This document shows positions 45,080-56,393 of a stretch of 64,000 bases of DNA, piece after piece. Under the pieces are notes generated by a model. That model was not told where the DNA came from. It did not search any database and saw nothing but the letters and a program-made list of their open reading frames with translations. The translations under genes were made by a program, and so were the position numbers. The DNA is from Hyphomicrobiales bacterium (GTDB lineage: Bacteria; Pseudomonadota; Alphaproteobacteria; Rhizobiales; Xanthobacteraceae), in NCBI GenBank assembly GCA_017305715.1, contig JAFKKG010000010.1:331216-395215 (forward strand), written 5' to 3'. The number at the start of each line of letters is the position of its first letter. The first letter of the stretch is position 1.

Positions 45080-46696
45080 TTATTTCCTGGCCGGCGGCAC
45101 CACAAACACGTTCCAGACCGTGGCGGCGCCAGGCCCCCCCAAAAGGAACCGCCGCGTGGTCATCACGATGCGCTCGCCATGGGCGGCATGGAGCTTCATC
45201 CACGCCTCGCATTTTTCCAGCTTCCAGTCACCGGTCTCGCAAATGCCGATAAAGCCGGATCGCTGGGCCTCTTCGAGCGAGGTCAGGCCCGATGACCACG
45301 GCTCGTCCGGCGCCAGCACCGCCGGATGATCGGGGCTGTAGAACGTCACGGGATGGCCGATATCGCTATAGGCGGCGACCACCGGCAGGGCCGAGAAGAA
45401 CCGCCGATGCCAGACCTCGGTGAGTTCGCGCGCGAGTTCGGAACGCGCACGATAGCTGCCGCCATCACTGCGATGCCGGCCGACGTCATAGGCGACGATC
45501 TGCGGTGAGGCGATCAGCACCGCGAGCGTCAGCACCAGCCAGGTCATCGTCAGCCGCAGCAGTGCGATACTGCGCACGCGCAGCGCCGGGATCGCGAGCA
45601 GCGCCAGCGGCACCAGGAAGAACAGCGGGATGCCCCAATCGGTCTTGATATAGACCTGGAACAGCACGGCGCCGACCGGCGGCCCGATCGCGACCACCAC
45701 CTGGATCAGCCAGACATTGAGCGCCTGCGCGGCGTTAACGCCGGAATTCGGTCCACGCGACCAGAATGCAAAAGACGGCTTGCGCCAGCGCGACGGCCAC
45801 GCCAGCGCTACACCCGCCAGCACCACCGGCAAGGCCAGCAGCGCCAGATTATGGCCGACATAGCCGAGCGCGAGATTGTCGATCAAATGGCGGTCGGTGA
45901 GCGAATAGACATCGCCGGCGTAGGTGAAGGGGACGAAATTCACGTCGCGGAGCCACATGAAATGCGGGACCATCGCCACCACGAACACGAAGATCGCCAC
46001 CCACGGCGCTGGCGAGCGCAGGAATAGCAGGCGTTGCGGGTGGATCAGCGCGGCAAGGCCGATCGCGCCGATCATGGTCAGCGCCCAGTATTTGGTCAGC
46101 AGAGCCAGCGCGCCGGCGATGCCGAGCATCCATCCGGACTTCACGCTGCGCTTCTCGAACGCGTCGAGATAGGCCAGCACCACCAGCGGCAGCGTCACCA
46201 GCTGCAGCAGGTCCGGATTGTATTTGAAGCCCTTGAAGTTGAAGATCGGATAGAGCGCGAGCATCACCACGACGAGGAATGCGCGGCGGTGATCGACCAC
46301 GCGCAGCGAAAGCCACCAGCAGATCACGAGCCCGCAGCCGAGCGTGGCCATCGCCAGCGCATAGCTCGCCCAGTCGGTAACCGGAAACGCCCTGAACCAC
46401 AGGCCGGCCACCCATCCCGACAGCGGCGGATGCTTGCCATAGCCCCAAAGGAACTTCTGACCCCAGCCGAACGCCTCGGCGACGTCCATATGGATGTCCT
46501 GGCCGGTCTTCAGATTGACCAGAATCACCGTCCACAGCGCGGCATGGAGCACGGCAAAGCCGCCGACCAGCCACGGAGCGGCGGTCGGATGAGCCTTGGG
46601 ACCGCCGGCACGCGCGGCCAGCCAAGCTGCCAGCCGCCGGATGGACAGTTTGCGCCTCGAGCGCGCGGCGGCGGGCAAAATTGATGCAGTCGACAT
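45080..46696 (-). CDS. Glycosyltransferase family 39 membrane protein
   Basis: 538 residues with about eleven hydrophobic helices, a PMT/ArnT-like polyprenyl-phosphate-sugar glycosyltransferase. The first periplasmic loop has HMDVAEAFGWGQKFLWGY and the following KHPPLSGWVAGLWF, the family's Asp/Glu and His-Pro-Pro signature. It transfers sugar to a lipid or protein acceptor on the periplasmic side; the acceptor is not known. It is divergent from lepA. Confidence 0.88.
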   Translation of the reverse strand: MSTASILPAAARSRRKLSIRRLAAWLAARAGGPKAHPTAAPWLVGGFAVLHAALWTVILVNLKTGQDIHMDVAEAFGWGQKFLWGYGKHPPLSGWVAGLWFRAFPVTDWASYALAMATLGCGLVICWWLSLRVVDHRRAFLVVVMLALYPIFNFKGFKYNPDLLQLVTLPLVVLAYLDAFEKRSVKSGWMLGIAGALALLTKYWALTMIGAIGLAALIHPQRLLFLRSPAPWVAIFVFVVAMVPHFMWLRDVNFVPFTYAGDVYSLTDRHLIDNLALGYVGHNLALLALPVVLAGVALAWPSRWRKPSFAFWSRGPNSGVNAAQALNVWLIQVVVAIGPPVGAVLFQVYIKTDWGIPLFFLVPLALLAIPALRVRSIALLRLTMTWLVLTLAVLIASPQIVAYDVGRHRSDGGSYRARSELARELTEVWHRRFFSALPVVAAYSDIGHPVTFYSPDHPAVLAPDEPWSSGLTSLEEAQRSGFIGICETGDWKLEKCEAWMKLHAAHGERIVMTTRRFLLGGPGAATVWNVFVVPPARK

Positions 46697-46812
46697 AAGG
46701 CAAGTCCGTAGCGCGTTTTTTGCTCGCGTGGAATCGGCTTGGCGTGCAAAAAGTCCCTTAAATTACAGCAATATGGTTGCCGCACGGGGATGTGAATGCT
46801 ATCCCGCGCCCC

Positions 46813-48624
<1,812 letters not shown>

Positions 48625-48773
48625 TAACCGAATCGACCTGAACGTCGGTTCCAAACTCAGATCGGCCACGGGTCGTACGTTGCGATGCGGCTCGGCTACC
48701 TCAGTTACCATCCGCTCCGTTCTGTTGGCGTTAGGTGGGGCAACTTCCCATCACCGCCCGCCTTGCCCTGTCG

Positions 48774-48832
48774 CGGCGGATAGGTCACCATCGTCCCGCG
48801 CACACAAAAAAATGACAAGCGCGAGGAAACGC
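48774..48832 (+). promoter_or_regulatory. 59-nt leader shared with the next transcription unit
   Basis: This leader matches 50168-50226 at about 42 of 59 positions without gaps. Shared blocks are CGGCGGAT, CACCAT, an A-rich run and CGAGGAA ending in CGC right before ATG. It contains the ribosome site of the MFS gene. Confidence 0.6.
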
Positions 48833-50080
48833 ATGAGCAAGCCCGTCAATTTCGGCCAGTCCAATTCCTCCTATGGCTGGATCGTCGTCGGTGCCGGCGC
48901 GCTGATGACCTGTGTCGGGTTCGGCTCGATGCTGTCGCTGGCCGTATTCCTGCAGCCCATCTCGGCCGACACCGGCTGGTCGGTCAGTGGCGTCTCGGCG
49001 GCGGCGACGATCGATTTCCTCGCCATGGGTTTTGCGGCGTTCCTGTGGGGGACGTTGTCCGACCGCTTCGGCACCCGCATCGTGGTGCTCTCCGGCGCCG
49101 TGCTGCTCGGCATCGGCCTGATCGGAGCGAGCCAGGCCACGAGTCTCTGGCAATTCCAGTTCTTCTTTGGCGTGCTGATCGGGATCGCGGCCGGCAGCTT
49201 CTACGCGCCGATGGTCGCGGTGGCGAGCGCCTGGGTCGAACATCGCCGCAGCCTTGCAGTGGCGCTGGTGTCGGCCGGCATGGGCGTTTCGCCGCTGACG
49301 GTGGCGCCGTTCGCGAGCTATTTGATCACGACCTATGACTGGCGCACGGCGATGCTGGTGATCGGCATCGCCGCCTGGGCGCTGCTGATCCCGGCGTCGT
49401 TCCTGGTGCGTCCGGCGCCGCAGGCGCCCGCGCCCGCCGGCGGCCAGGCCGACGCGCCGGAAGTGCAGTGGTCGGTTGGACAGGCATTGCAGACCCCGCA
49501 ATTCATCACGCTGGCGCTGGCGCATTTCGCCTGCTGCGCGGCGCATTCGGGGCCGATCTTCCACATGGTGAGTTACGCGATGATCTGCGGCATCGCGCCG
49601 CTCACCGCGGTCACCGTCTATAGCCTTGCGGGGTTTTCCGGTTTGGGTGGCCGTCTCCTGCTCGGCGTGTTGGCCGATCGCCTCGGCGCCAAGCCGGTGC
49701 TGGTCGGCGGGCTGTTCGTGCAGGCGATGTCGGTCGCGACCTATCTCGCCGTCGCCCAGCTCGGCGAGTTCTACGCGCTGTCGGTCATCTTCGGGCTCGC
49801 TTATGGCGGCGTGATGCCGCTCTATGCGGTGCTGGTGCGCGAATATTTCGGCGCCCGCATCATGGGCTCGGTGTTCGGCGCCGTCTCCGCCTTTGCCAGC
49901 CTCGGCATGGCGCTGGGGCCGCTGGCCGGCGGCTGGGTGTTCGATGCCTTCCATGCCTATAACTGGCTCTATGTCGGCTCCTTTGGAATCGGAATTGCCG
50001 CAGTCGCCGTGGCCTTGAGTTTTCCATCGGCGCAGCGGCCCCCGCAACCCGCGCTCGATCTCGGGCGCGCCGCGGCGTGA
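48833..50080 (+). CDS. MFS transporter
   Basis: 415 residues with 12 predicted helices. The MFS loop motif is WGTLSDRFGTRIVV after helix 2, and the second half has GRLLLGVLADRLGAKP. It resembles the oxalate/formate-antiporter-like (OFA) group by helix pattern, but its substrate is unknown. The start at 48833 is set by GAGGAA 4-5 nt upstream; the ATG seven codons earlier lacks this. The leader is nearly the same as that of the next gene, a flavoprotein, which suggests a linked pathway. Confidence 0.88.
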   Translation: MSKPVNFGQSNSSYGWIVVGAGALMTCVGFGSMLSLAVFLQPISADTGWSVSGVSAAATIDFLAMGFAAFLWGTLSDRFGTRIVVLSGAVLLGIGLIGASQATSLWQFQFFFGVLIGIAAGSFYAPMVAVASAWVEHRRSLAVALVSAGMGVSPLTVAPFASYLITTYDWRTAMLVIGIAAWALLIPASFLVRPAPQAPAPAGGQADAPEVQWSVGQALQTPQFITLALAHFACCAAHSGPIFHMVSYAMICGIAPLTAVTVYSLAGFSGLGGRLLLGVLADRLGAKPVLVGGLFVQAMSVATYLAVAQLGEFYALSVIFGLAYGGVMPLYAVLVREYFGARIMGSVFGAVSAFASLGMALGPLAGGWVFDAFHAYNWLYVGSFGIGIAAVAVALSFPSAQRPPQPALDLGRAAA

Positions 50081-50167
50081 GCCATCGCGTTTCCAGCAAA
50101 GTGGGGCCGGCTTGCGTCAAGAAAACGCGCCGAAATAGGGAATGCGCCCCACCGTCTTGATCGGCGG

Positions 50168-50226
50168 CGGCGGATGGGCCACCATTGCCCTTCGCGCCAA
50201 CAAAATTCAAAAATACGAGGAAGCGC
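50168..50226 (+). promoter_or_regulatory. 59-nt leader, second copy
   Basis: The partner of 48774-48832: same position relative to its start codon, same CGGCGGAT and CACCAT blocks, and ACGAGGAAGCGC as ribosome site. Confidence 0.6.
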
Positions 50227-51399
50227 ATGAACAGACATTCCGGTCTCGACCTCGTCGAACGCGCGCGGGCGCTGCAGCCGTTGATCGCGCGCGATGCCGA
50301 CGAGATCGAGCGGACGCGGCGGTTGACGCCGGCGGTGACCGCGGCCCTGATCGAGAACGGGCTTTACCGGTCGCTGTTGCCGCAGAGTTTTGGCGGCGCC
50401 GAAGCGCCGCTCGAGATCTTCATGCAGATGCAGGAGGAAATCGCCAAGGCCGATGCGTCCACCGCCTGGTGCCTCGGCCAGTGCAGCGTCTGCGCCATGA
50501 CCGCGGCCTATCTCGATGCAGATGCGGCGAACGAGATCTTCAACGTCGCGCCCGGCATCCTCGCCTGGGGCGCGATCAACCATGAAGTGCAGGTGGTGCC
50601 CGGCGGCTACAAGGCGAGCGCGCGCTGGGATTTTGCCAGCGGCTCGCGGCAGGCGAGCTGGCTCGGCGCCCATGTCCGCATTGTCGAAGCCGACGGCTCT
50701 CAGCGCAAAAAGCCGGACGGTTCGCCGGAAATCCGCACCATCCTGTTCCCGGTGACGGACGCTGTAATGTACGACGTCTGGGACGTGATCGGCCTGCGCG
50801 GCACCGGCACCGATTCCTATTCGGTCGATAATCTGTTCATCCCGGACAAATTCGCGGCCCTGCGCGACGACCCCGCGGCACTGCGCGAAAACGGCCCGCT
50901 CTACAAGCTCTCCACCAACATGGTGTTCAGCATGGGCTTTGCCGCGACTTCGCTCGGCGTCGCCCGCGCCACCCTCGATGCCGCCACGGATCTGGCGCGC
51001 GGCAAGACGCCGCAAGGACTCAAGGCGATGCGCGACAACAACGCCGTGCAGGGCCTCATCGGACGCACCGAGGCAACGCTGCGCGCCGCGCGCGCCTATC
51101 TCTACACCACCGCCGGCGAGGTCTGGCGCGATCTGGCGCGCGGCGATGCCCTCACCGAACAGCACCGCATCGCGCTGCGGATCGCCGCGACCTGGACCAT
51201 CCATCAATCGGCATCGGTCGTCGACACCGCCTATCACATGGCCGGCGCCACCGCCGTCTTCAGCGCCAACAAGTTCGAGCGGCGGTTTCGCGACATGCAC
51301 GCCATCGCCCAGCAGATCCAGGCCCGCGATACCCATTACGAGGACGCCGGCAAGGCCATCCTGTTCGCCCATCTCGATACCCCACCGACGGCGCGGTGA
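50227..51399 (+). CDS. Acyl-CoA dehydrogenase-like flavoprotein (HsaA/DszC type)
   Basis: 390 residues of the acyl-CoA dehydrogenase fold. The N-terminal helical domain includes LLPQSFGGAEAPLEIFMQMQ and the middle strand domain has WDFASGSRQASW, where FMN- or FAD-dependent monooxygenases of the HpaB/DszC/HsaA group replace the usual CoA site. The C-terminus has HMAGATAVFSANKFERRFRD, again typical of that group. I therefore favour a two-component hydroxylase oxygenase over a true dehydrogenase. No flavin reductase is next to it. It shares a leader with the preceding MFS gene. Confidence 0.8.
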   Translation: MNRHSGLDLVERARALQPLIARDADEIERTRRLTPAVTAALIENGLYRSLLPQSFGGAEAPLEIFMQMQEEIAKADASTAWCLGQCSVCAMTAAYLDADAANEIFNVAPGILAWGAINHEVQVVPGGYKASARWDFASGSRQASWLGAHVRIVEADGSQRKKPDGSPEIRTILFPVTDAVMYDVWDVIGLRGTGTDSYSVDNLFIPDKFAALRDDPAALRENGPLYKLSTNMVFSMGFAATSLGVARATLDAATDLARGKTPQGLKAMRDNNAVQGLIGRTEATLRAARAYLYTTAGEVWRDLARGDALTEQHRIALRIAATWTIHQSASVVDTAYHMAGATAVFSANKFERRFRDMHAIAQQIQARDTHYEDAGKAILFAHLDTPPTAR

Positions 51400-51869
51400 T
51401 GGCGCCCGCGACAACAGCAGGTGCGAAACCGGCGGCGCGGCGACGCACCGGAAATGCGAACGCAACCGTCGACGCCGTGTTCGACGCCTATCCCCGGCCG
51501 GTGAAGGCAAAATTGCTGGCGCTGCGCCGGCTGATCCTCAACACCGCAAAAGCCACCAAGGGGGTCGGCGTGCTGGAAGAGACGTTGAAATGGGGGCAGC
51601 CGAGTTATCTGACCCCGGAAACCAAAAGCGGAAGCACGATCCGGATCGATCAGGTGAAGGCGGAGCCCGGGCAATATGCGGTCTACTTCCACTGCCAGAC
51701 CAATCTGGTCGAGACGTTTCGCGGGCTCTATCCGGAACTGCGCTACGGCGGCAACCGCTGCATTCTGCTCGACGCCGGGGACAAGCTGCCGGAGGCCGCG
51801 CTGCGCCACTGCGTGGCGCTCGCGCTGACCTATCATCTGGGGAAGCGGAAAGCGGTTCGCGCCAAATAA
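51399..51869 (+). CDS. DUF1801 protein
   Basis: 156 residues of the DUF1801 (YdhG-like) fold. The core is VFDAYPRPVKAKLLALRRLI, the following ETLKWGQPSYLT and TIRIDQVKAEPGQYAVYFHC. A basic Ala-rich tail of about 20 residues leads. No catalytic role is established for the family. The ATG at 51399 shares its A with the TGA of the flavoprotein gene, so the two are translationally coupled. That link makes a shared function likely but unspecified. Confidence 0.85.
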   Translation: MAPATTAGAKPAARRRTGNANATVDAVFDAYPRPVKAKLLALRRLILNTAKATKGVGVLEETLKWGQPSYLTPETKSGSTIRIDQVKAEPGQYAVYFHCQTNLVETFRGLYPELRYGGNRCILLDAGDKLPEAALRHCVALALTYHLGKRKAVRAK

Positions 51870-51870
51870 T

Positions 51871-52012
51871 CCCCGTCGTCCCGGCCTTGAGCCGGGAGCC
51901 CTAACCACCGGCTGCCATTGTTGAGCGCGCTGGTCGTGAACTTCCTTCTCCAACAATGCGGGCCGCGGCGTATGGACCCCGGCTCGAGGTCGGGGCGACG
52001 ACGGAACCGTTA
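51871..52012. repeat. Intergenic palindrome, family A/D
   Basis: CGTCGTCCCGGCCTTGAGCC at the left and GTCGGGGCGACGACGG at the right are inverted copies, with CCATTGTTG...CAACAATG inner arms. It lies between convergent genes and just touches the last codons of the GGDEF-EAL gene. Confidence 0.75.
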
Positions 52013-54229
52013 CGCCACCAGCGCCGCATCCTCGCCGGAATCGTCCCCGCGCTGCGCCTTCAGCAGGCTGACGATCTCCGCATTGGGCCGCGCGCGGCTG
52101 AACAGAAAGCCTTGCCCTTCGTGGCAGCCTTCGTTGCGCAGGCAGCTCAATTCGGCTTCGGTCTCGACGCCTTCGGCGGTGATGGTGACGCCGAGGCCCT
52201 TGCCGAGGCTGATGATCGAACGCACGATCGCCTGCGCATCGCGATTGGAGCCGAGATCGCGCACGAATGACTGGTCGATCTTGATCTTGTCGAACGGAAA
52301 ACTGCGCAGGTAGCTCAGGCTGGAATAGCCGGTGCCGAAATCGTCCATCGAGATGCGGACGCCGAGCGCGCGCAGCGCATGCAGCGTCGCCAGCACCTGG
52401 CTGCTTTTTTCCAGCACCAGCGTCTCGGTGATTTCGAGCTCGAGCCGCGTGGCGGCCAGACCCGTTTGCTTCAGCGTGTCCATCACCGTCGACAGCAGAT
52501 TGCCGACGCGAAACTGCAGCGGCGACAGATTGACGGCGACGCGGACGTCGTCGGGCCATTGCGCGGCATCCATACAGGCGCGGCGCAGCATCAACCCACC
52601 AACGGCATTGATCAGGCCGGTTTCCTCGGCGACGGGAATGAAATCGCCGGGCGAGATCATGCCGCGCTCGGGATGCGGCCAGCGCACCAGCGCCTCGAAG
52701 CCGGTGATCCGCCCCGTAGCAAGGTCGATCAACGGCTGATAATACGGCCGCAGCAAATCGTTCTGGATGGCGTCGCGCAGTTCGATCTCGATCTTGCGGC
52801 GGGTCTGGGCACGGGCGTCCATCTCCGCTTCAAAGAAGCTGAACATGCCGCGGAACTCGTTCTTGGCGCGCGACAGCGCCATGTCGGCGTTCTTCAGGAG
52901 TCTGTCGGACTCGTCGCCGTCGCCCGGCGACATCGCAATCCCGATGCTGGCGCCGATCACCACCGAATGGCCGTCCAGCAGATAGGGGTCGCCGATCGCC
53001 TCCAGCAGGCGCCTCGCCAGCAGCACCGCATCTTCGGGGCGCGTCACGCCGCTTTGCACGACCGCGAACTCATCGGAGTTGAGCCGCGCCAGCACGTCGT
53101 CCTCGCGCAATGTCGACCGCAGCCGCTTGGCGACGCCGCGCAGCAGCTTGTCGCCGATGCCGTGACCGAGCGTATCGTTGACCGCCTTGAAATTGTCGAG
53201 GCCGAGCACCAGCACCGCCACCCTGTCGGCGCTGCGCCGCGTGTGCAGCAGCAAATCGTCCATCTGCTGGCGCAACAGGGAGCGGTTCGGCAACCCGGTC
53301 AGCCCGTCATGCTGGGCCATGAAGGCCAGCCGCGCCTCGGCGCGTTTGCGTTCGGTGATGTCCATCAGCGCCAGCAGGATCGCCGGTTGATCGCCGTAAA
53401 CGAGTTGGCGCGAATAGATCGCCAGATCGATCAGGGCGCCGTCGGCCCGGACATGCTTCCAGGTCCGGGCCGCCTGCTCGTCATCGCTGCGATCGCCCGC
53501 CCAGGGCAGTTCGGGATCGAAGGCCTGCAGGCTGCGGATCGTCAGTCGTTCGAATTCGGCGCGGCTGTAGCCATAGTGCTCGATGGCGGCGTCGTTGACG
53601 CCGAGCATGCGTTCGCCGTCGAGCGAGCAGACGATCATCGGCACCGGGTTGCTGTCGAACAGGAGGCGGAACGACGCCTCGCGCTGTTTCAACTCGGTGA
53701 TATCGACCCGCAGGCCGATGACGCCGCCGTCCTCGGTCAACCGTTCATCGATCAGGATGACGCGGCCGTCGGCCAGGGTCTGCTCGTGCCGCTCGCCGGG
53801 CTGGTAGAGCTTGGCCAGCCGTTCGGCGATCCATTCTTCCTCGCGGCCGATCGCTTCCGGATAATCGCCGCGCTCGACGCCGACACGGATGGTATCCTCC
53901 AGCCGCGCACCCGGCTTGAACAGATCCGAACTGCGGTTGTAGATCTCCGCATATTTCTTGTTCCAGAGAATGTAGCGGCCCTCGGCATCGAGAAACACGA
54001 TGCCTTGCGGCAGAATCTCGATGGCCTCGCGGAGCCGCTCGTGCGATTTGCGGCCTTCCGCAATCGCGGCCTCAACCTCGGCGCGCGTTCGCGTGATCTC
54101 GCCGGCCTCGGCAGTGGTGCGCCGGCGGTTACCCGGCAGCTTTGAGCCGGACCTTGCAGGCCGGCCGAACAGGCGGGTCATCGCGGTCTGCTTTTGTTTC
54201 TTTGTTTTGTTTGGCCTTGTCGTCGGCAT
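52010..54229 (-). CDS. PAS-GGDEF-EAL protein, predicted c-di-GMP phosphodiesterase
   Basis: 739 residues. Two PAS domains (about 65-180 and 185-295) precede a GGDEF domain. Its signature is NSDEF (384-388) in place of GGDEF, and the first metal Asp is Gly343 (VLGLDNFK). Cyclase activity is unlikely; GTP binding may remain. The EAL domain (from about 480) is intact: EAL at 512-514, NLSPLQF, TETLVL, DDFGTGYSSL, KIDQSFV and AEGVET. The net prediction is c-di-GMP hydrolysis, tuned by PAS ligands. GAGG lies 7 nt before the ATG. No transmembrane helix is seen. Confidence 0.92.
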   Translation of the reverse strand: MPTTRPNKTKKQKQTAMTRLFGRPARSGSKLPGNRRRTTAEAGEITRTRAEVEAAIAEGRKSHERLREAIEILPQGIVFLDAEGRYILWNKKYAEIYNRSSDLFKPGARLEDTIRVGVERGDYPEAIGREEEWIAERLAKLYQPGERHEQTLADGRVILIDERLTEDGGVIGLRVDITELKQREASFRLLFDSNPVPMIVCSLDGERMLGVNDAAIEHYGYSRAEFERLTIRSLQAFDPELPWAGDRSDDEQAARTWKHVRADGALIDLAIYSRQLVYGDQPAILLALMDITERKRAEARLAFMAQHDGLTGLPNRSLLRQQMDDLLLHTRRSADRVAVLVLGLDNFKAVNDTLGHGIGDKLLRGVAKRLRSTLREDDVLARLNSDEFAVVQSGVTRPEDAVLLARRLLEAIGDPYLLDGHSVVIGASIGIAMSPGDGDESDRLLKNADMALSRAKNEFRGMFSFFEAEMDARAQTRRKIEIELRDAIQNDLLRPYYQPLIDLATGRITGFEALVRWPHPERGMISPGDFIPVAEETGLINAVGGLMLRRACMDAAQWPDDVRVAVNLSPLQFRVGNLLSTVMDTLKQTGLAATRLELEITETLVLEKSSQVLATLHALRALGVRISMDDFGTGYSSLSYLRSFPFDKIKIDQSFVRDLGSNRDAQAIVRSIISLGKGLGVTITAEGVETEAELSCLRNEGCHEGQGFLFSRARPNAEIVSLLKAQRGDDSGEDAALVA

Positions 54230-54590
54230 CGCTACGCCTCACCCGCCTTCTGCGCGCAACGTTCTCCGATAAGTATCTGAAAAAATGGTATCTCTTGCCG
54301 GTCGCCGCGTTGGCGCACGGGTTGCCGGCTGCCTGCTAAAAAGGCTCACTCGCGCACCGCGTGTATTGCAGCGATGGAAACGCGAGGCCAAACGCCGGTG
54401 CACAAGGCAGAACCGGCGCTGCCGCATGCACGATGCGCGACACATCTCCGGATTGCACAAGGAATGCGCGAAATTTCGCGTTGACGCATGAATAATCGTC
54501 AATGATCGACAGGGTTATCACGGGGTTAAGGTTCGCACCCGCCAACGCGGCACGTTCACGCGCCGGCCTCATACCTTGGTAGATCTCGCC
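54230..54590. other. 361-bp intergenic region with a 14-bp palindrome
   Basis: No convincing gene. It holds a perfect palindrome CGCGAAATTTCGCG at 54467-54480, and AT-rich patches near 54275-54300 and 54480-54520. It carries the minus-strand promoter of the GGDEF-EAL gene and the 3' side of the L,D-transpeptidase gene. Confidence 0.5.
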
Positions 54591-55025
54591 TTAGTTGATC
54601 TCGATCCGCGTGCCGCGCGAGCCGGTCCGCTGGACCAGCGCGTACAACGTCGCCGCATGCGAAGGATGCAGCCGGACGCAACCATGCGACGCCGGCCCGC
54701 CGAGCCGCCTGATATCGTTGGTGCCGTGGATGGCGAAGCCATAGTAGAAGAAGATCGAATGCGGCATCGGCGAATTATAGTATTTGCGCGAGTAATGCAT
54801 TCGCACCAATGATTGCGGACGGAATACGCCGCTCGGCGTTCCATAGCCGCCGCGGCCGGTCGAGACCGGCCAACTGTATCGTGCCGCGCCATCGACGCTG
54901 ACGGCCATGCGCTGCGATGATTTGTCGATATGCACCACGACATCGGCGCGTGCCGGCTGCAATCCCAATACGAACGTGACAATTGCGGCTGCCAATATCA
55001 GCCGGCGACCAAATGAAAAACACAT
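54591..55025 (-). CDS. L,D-transpeptidase (YkuD family)
   Basis: 144 residues. A signal peptide ends near PARAD. The YkuD domain has GYGTPSGVF and the active-site pair His100 (FAIHGT) and Cys116 (SHGCVRL, 113-119). These enzymes form 3-3 cross-links in peptidoglycan or attach proteins to it. The single short domain lacks LysM or other binding modules. The start at 55025 (MCFSFGRRL) gives a normal signal sequence. It is divergent from mepA, across about 235 bp. Confidence 0.93.
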   Translation of the reverse strand: MCFSFGRRLILAAAIVTFVLGLQPARADVVVHIDKSSQRMAVSVDGAARYSWPVSTGRGGYGTPSGVFRPQSLVRMHYSRKYYNSPMPHSIFFYYGFAIHGTNDIRRLGGPASHGCVRLHPSHAATLYALVQRTGSRGTRIEIN

Positions 55026-55260
55026 AATGACGCCCTGCAACCCAAAGCTTCTTATCCGCACATGATGTCGTTTGGATATAAGCCTTGTAAAGGGCCGCGG
55101 ACGTTCGGGCGCACCCGGCCGAAATTAATCTTAACCCGGGACGACCGGGATAATGCGGAAATGCCGTGTGCGGATGAACGGGAGATCAAGCAATTGCGAT
55201 CCCTTCAGTGGTCCCGCCTCGCCGATTCCATGTTACATTTTGCGCAACTAGAGTGATTTG

Positions 55261-56208
55261 ATGACATCACGCCTGATTCTGATCCCGCTTCTGGTCTTGA
55301 TGGGTCTCGCCAGCGCCGCCGCGGCATGGGCTCAGGACAAGGGCAGCGTCGACCCCAAGCCGCTGCCGCCGCTGGCCAACCCCAACGACCCCAGGCTCGG
55401 CGCCAAGGAGTTGTTCGGCCGCAAGGTGCTGCCGGCGGCGATGCCGACGCGGGTGCTTGGCTTCTACGCCCATGGCTGCATCGCGGGCGCGGAGGGGCTG
55501 CCGATCAATGGCGACACCTGGCAAGTGATGCGGCTGTCGCGCAACCGCTACTGGGCGCATCCCGACATGGTGGCGCTGGTGAAGCGGCTGGCGAACAAGG
55601 CGAACAGGGAGGCGGGCTGGCCCGGCATTCTGGTCGGCGACATGTCGCAGCCGCGCGGCGGCCCGATGTTCACGGGCCATGCCAGCCATCAAGTCGGACT
55701 CGACGCCGACATCTGGCTGACGCCGATGCCGAACCGCAGATTATCGCGCAACGAGCGCGAGGAAATGTCGGCGGTCATGATGGTGCGCGGGGATCGCCTC
55801 GACGTCGATCCCAAGGTGTTCACCCCTGGCCATCTCGTGGTGATCCGCGCCGCCGCGCAGGAGTCGACGGTGCAGCGCATCTTCGTCAATGCCGCGATCA
55901 AAAAGGCGCTGTGCCGCGAGGCCAAGGGCGACCGCAGCTGGCTTCACAAGGTGCGCCCGATGTACGGCCACGACTATCACTTCCACATCCGCATCAAGTG
56001 CCCGCCGGGCGCGGGCGAATGCGAGGGCCAGCCCGATCCAACCGAAGGCGAAGGCTGCAGCACCGGCGATCTCGCCTACTGGTTCAAGGATTCGGTTCTC
56101 CATCCGAAGCCGCCGGCCACCCCGCCGAAGCCGAAACCGCCGATGACGATGGCCTCCTTGCCTCCGGCCTGCAAGGCGGTGCTGGCCGCGCCGGACGCGA
56201 AACAATAG
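55261..56208 (+). CDS. mepA: Penicillin-insensitive murein endopeptidase MepA
   Basis: 315 residues. A signal peptide ends near AAAWAQ. The LAS-family zinc site is formed by His and Asp in GHASHQVGLDADIW and by His in GHDYHFHIRI. MepA cleaves D-Ala-mDAP cross-links and, in E. coli, also 3-3 cross-links. The Pro-rich C-terminus (PPKPKPP) is extra. Together with the divergent L,D-transpeptidase it makes a cross-linking/cutting pair. Confidence 0.94.
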   Translation: MTSRLILIPLLVLMGLASAAAAWAQDKGSVDPKPLPPLANPNDPRLGAKELFGRKVLPAAMPTRVLGFYAHGCIAGAEGLPINGDTWQVMRLSRNRYWAHPDMVALVKRLANKANREAGWPGILVGDMSQPRGGPMFTGHASHQVGLDADIWLTPMPNRRLSRNEREEMSAVMMVRGDRLDVDPKVFTPGHLVVIRAAAQESTVQRIFVNAAIKKALCREAKGDRSWLHKVRPMYGHDYHFHIRIKCPPGAGECEGQPDPTEGEGCSTGDLAYWFKDSVLHPKPPATPPKPKPPMTMASLPPACKAVLAAPDAKQ

Positions 56209-56393
56209 TCGCAGGCGCGGAGCCTTTGCGCCGCCGCGACAATGCTGTAAGCTCGCCGGGGCGATATTCCTGATCGACCGTAAGTCGCAGGAATCACCGG
56301 AACGGCGCTTCCGATTGTCGCATCCCTGACCTACCCAACGCCTGATTGCGGCGCGCGGATTGCGCGTCTGCAAGCACGCCCGGAGCGCTCCTT

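Noticed and set aside
48627-48655. Terminator after lepA (AACCGA...TCGGTT)
   Set aside because: Only a 6-bp stem with a 13-base loop and no T-run.
56260-56300. Inverted repeat ATTCCTG...CAGGAAT before modA, as terminator or molybdate operator
   Set aside because: Long 15-base loop, no T-run and no match to a known ModE or MopA box.
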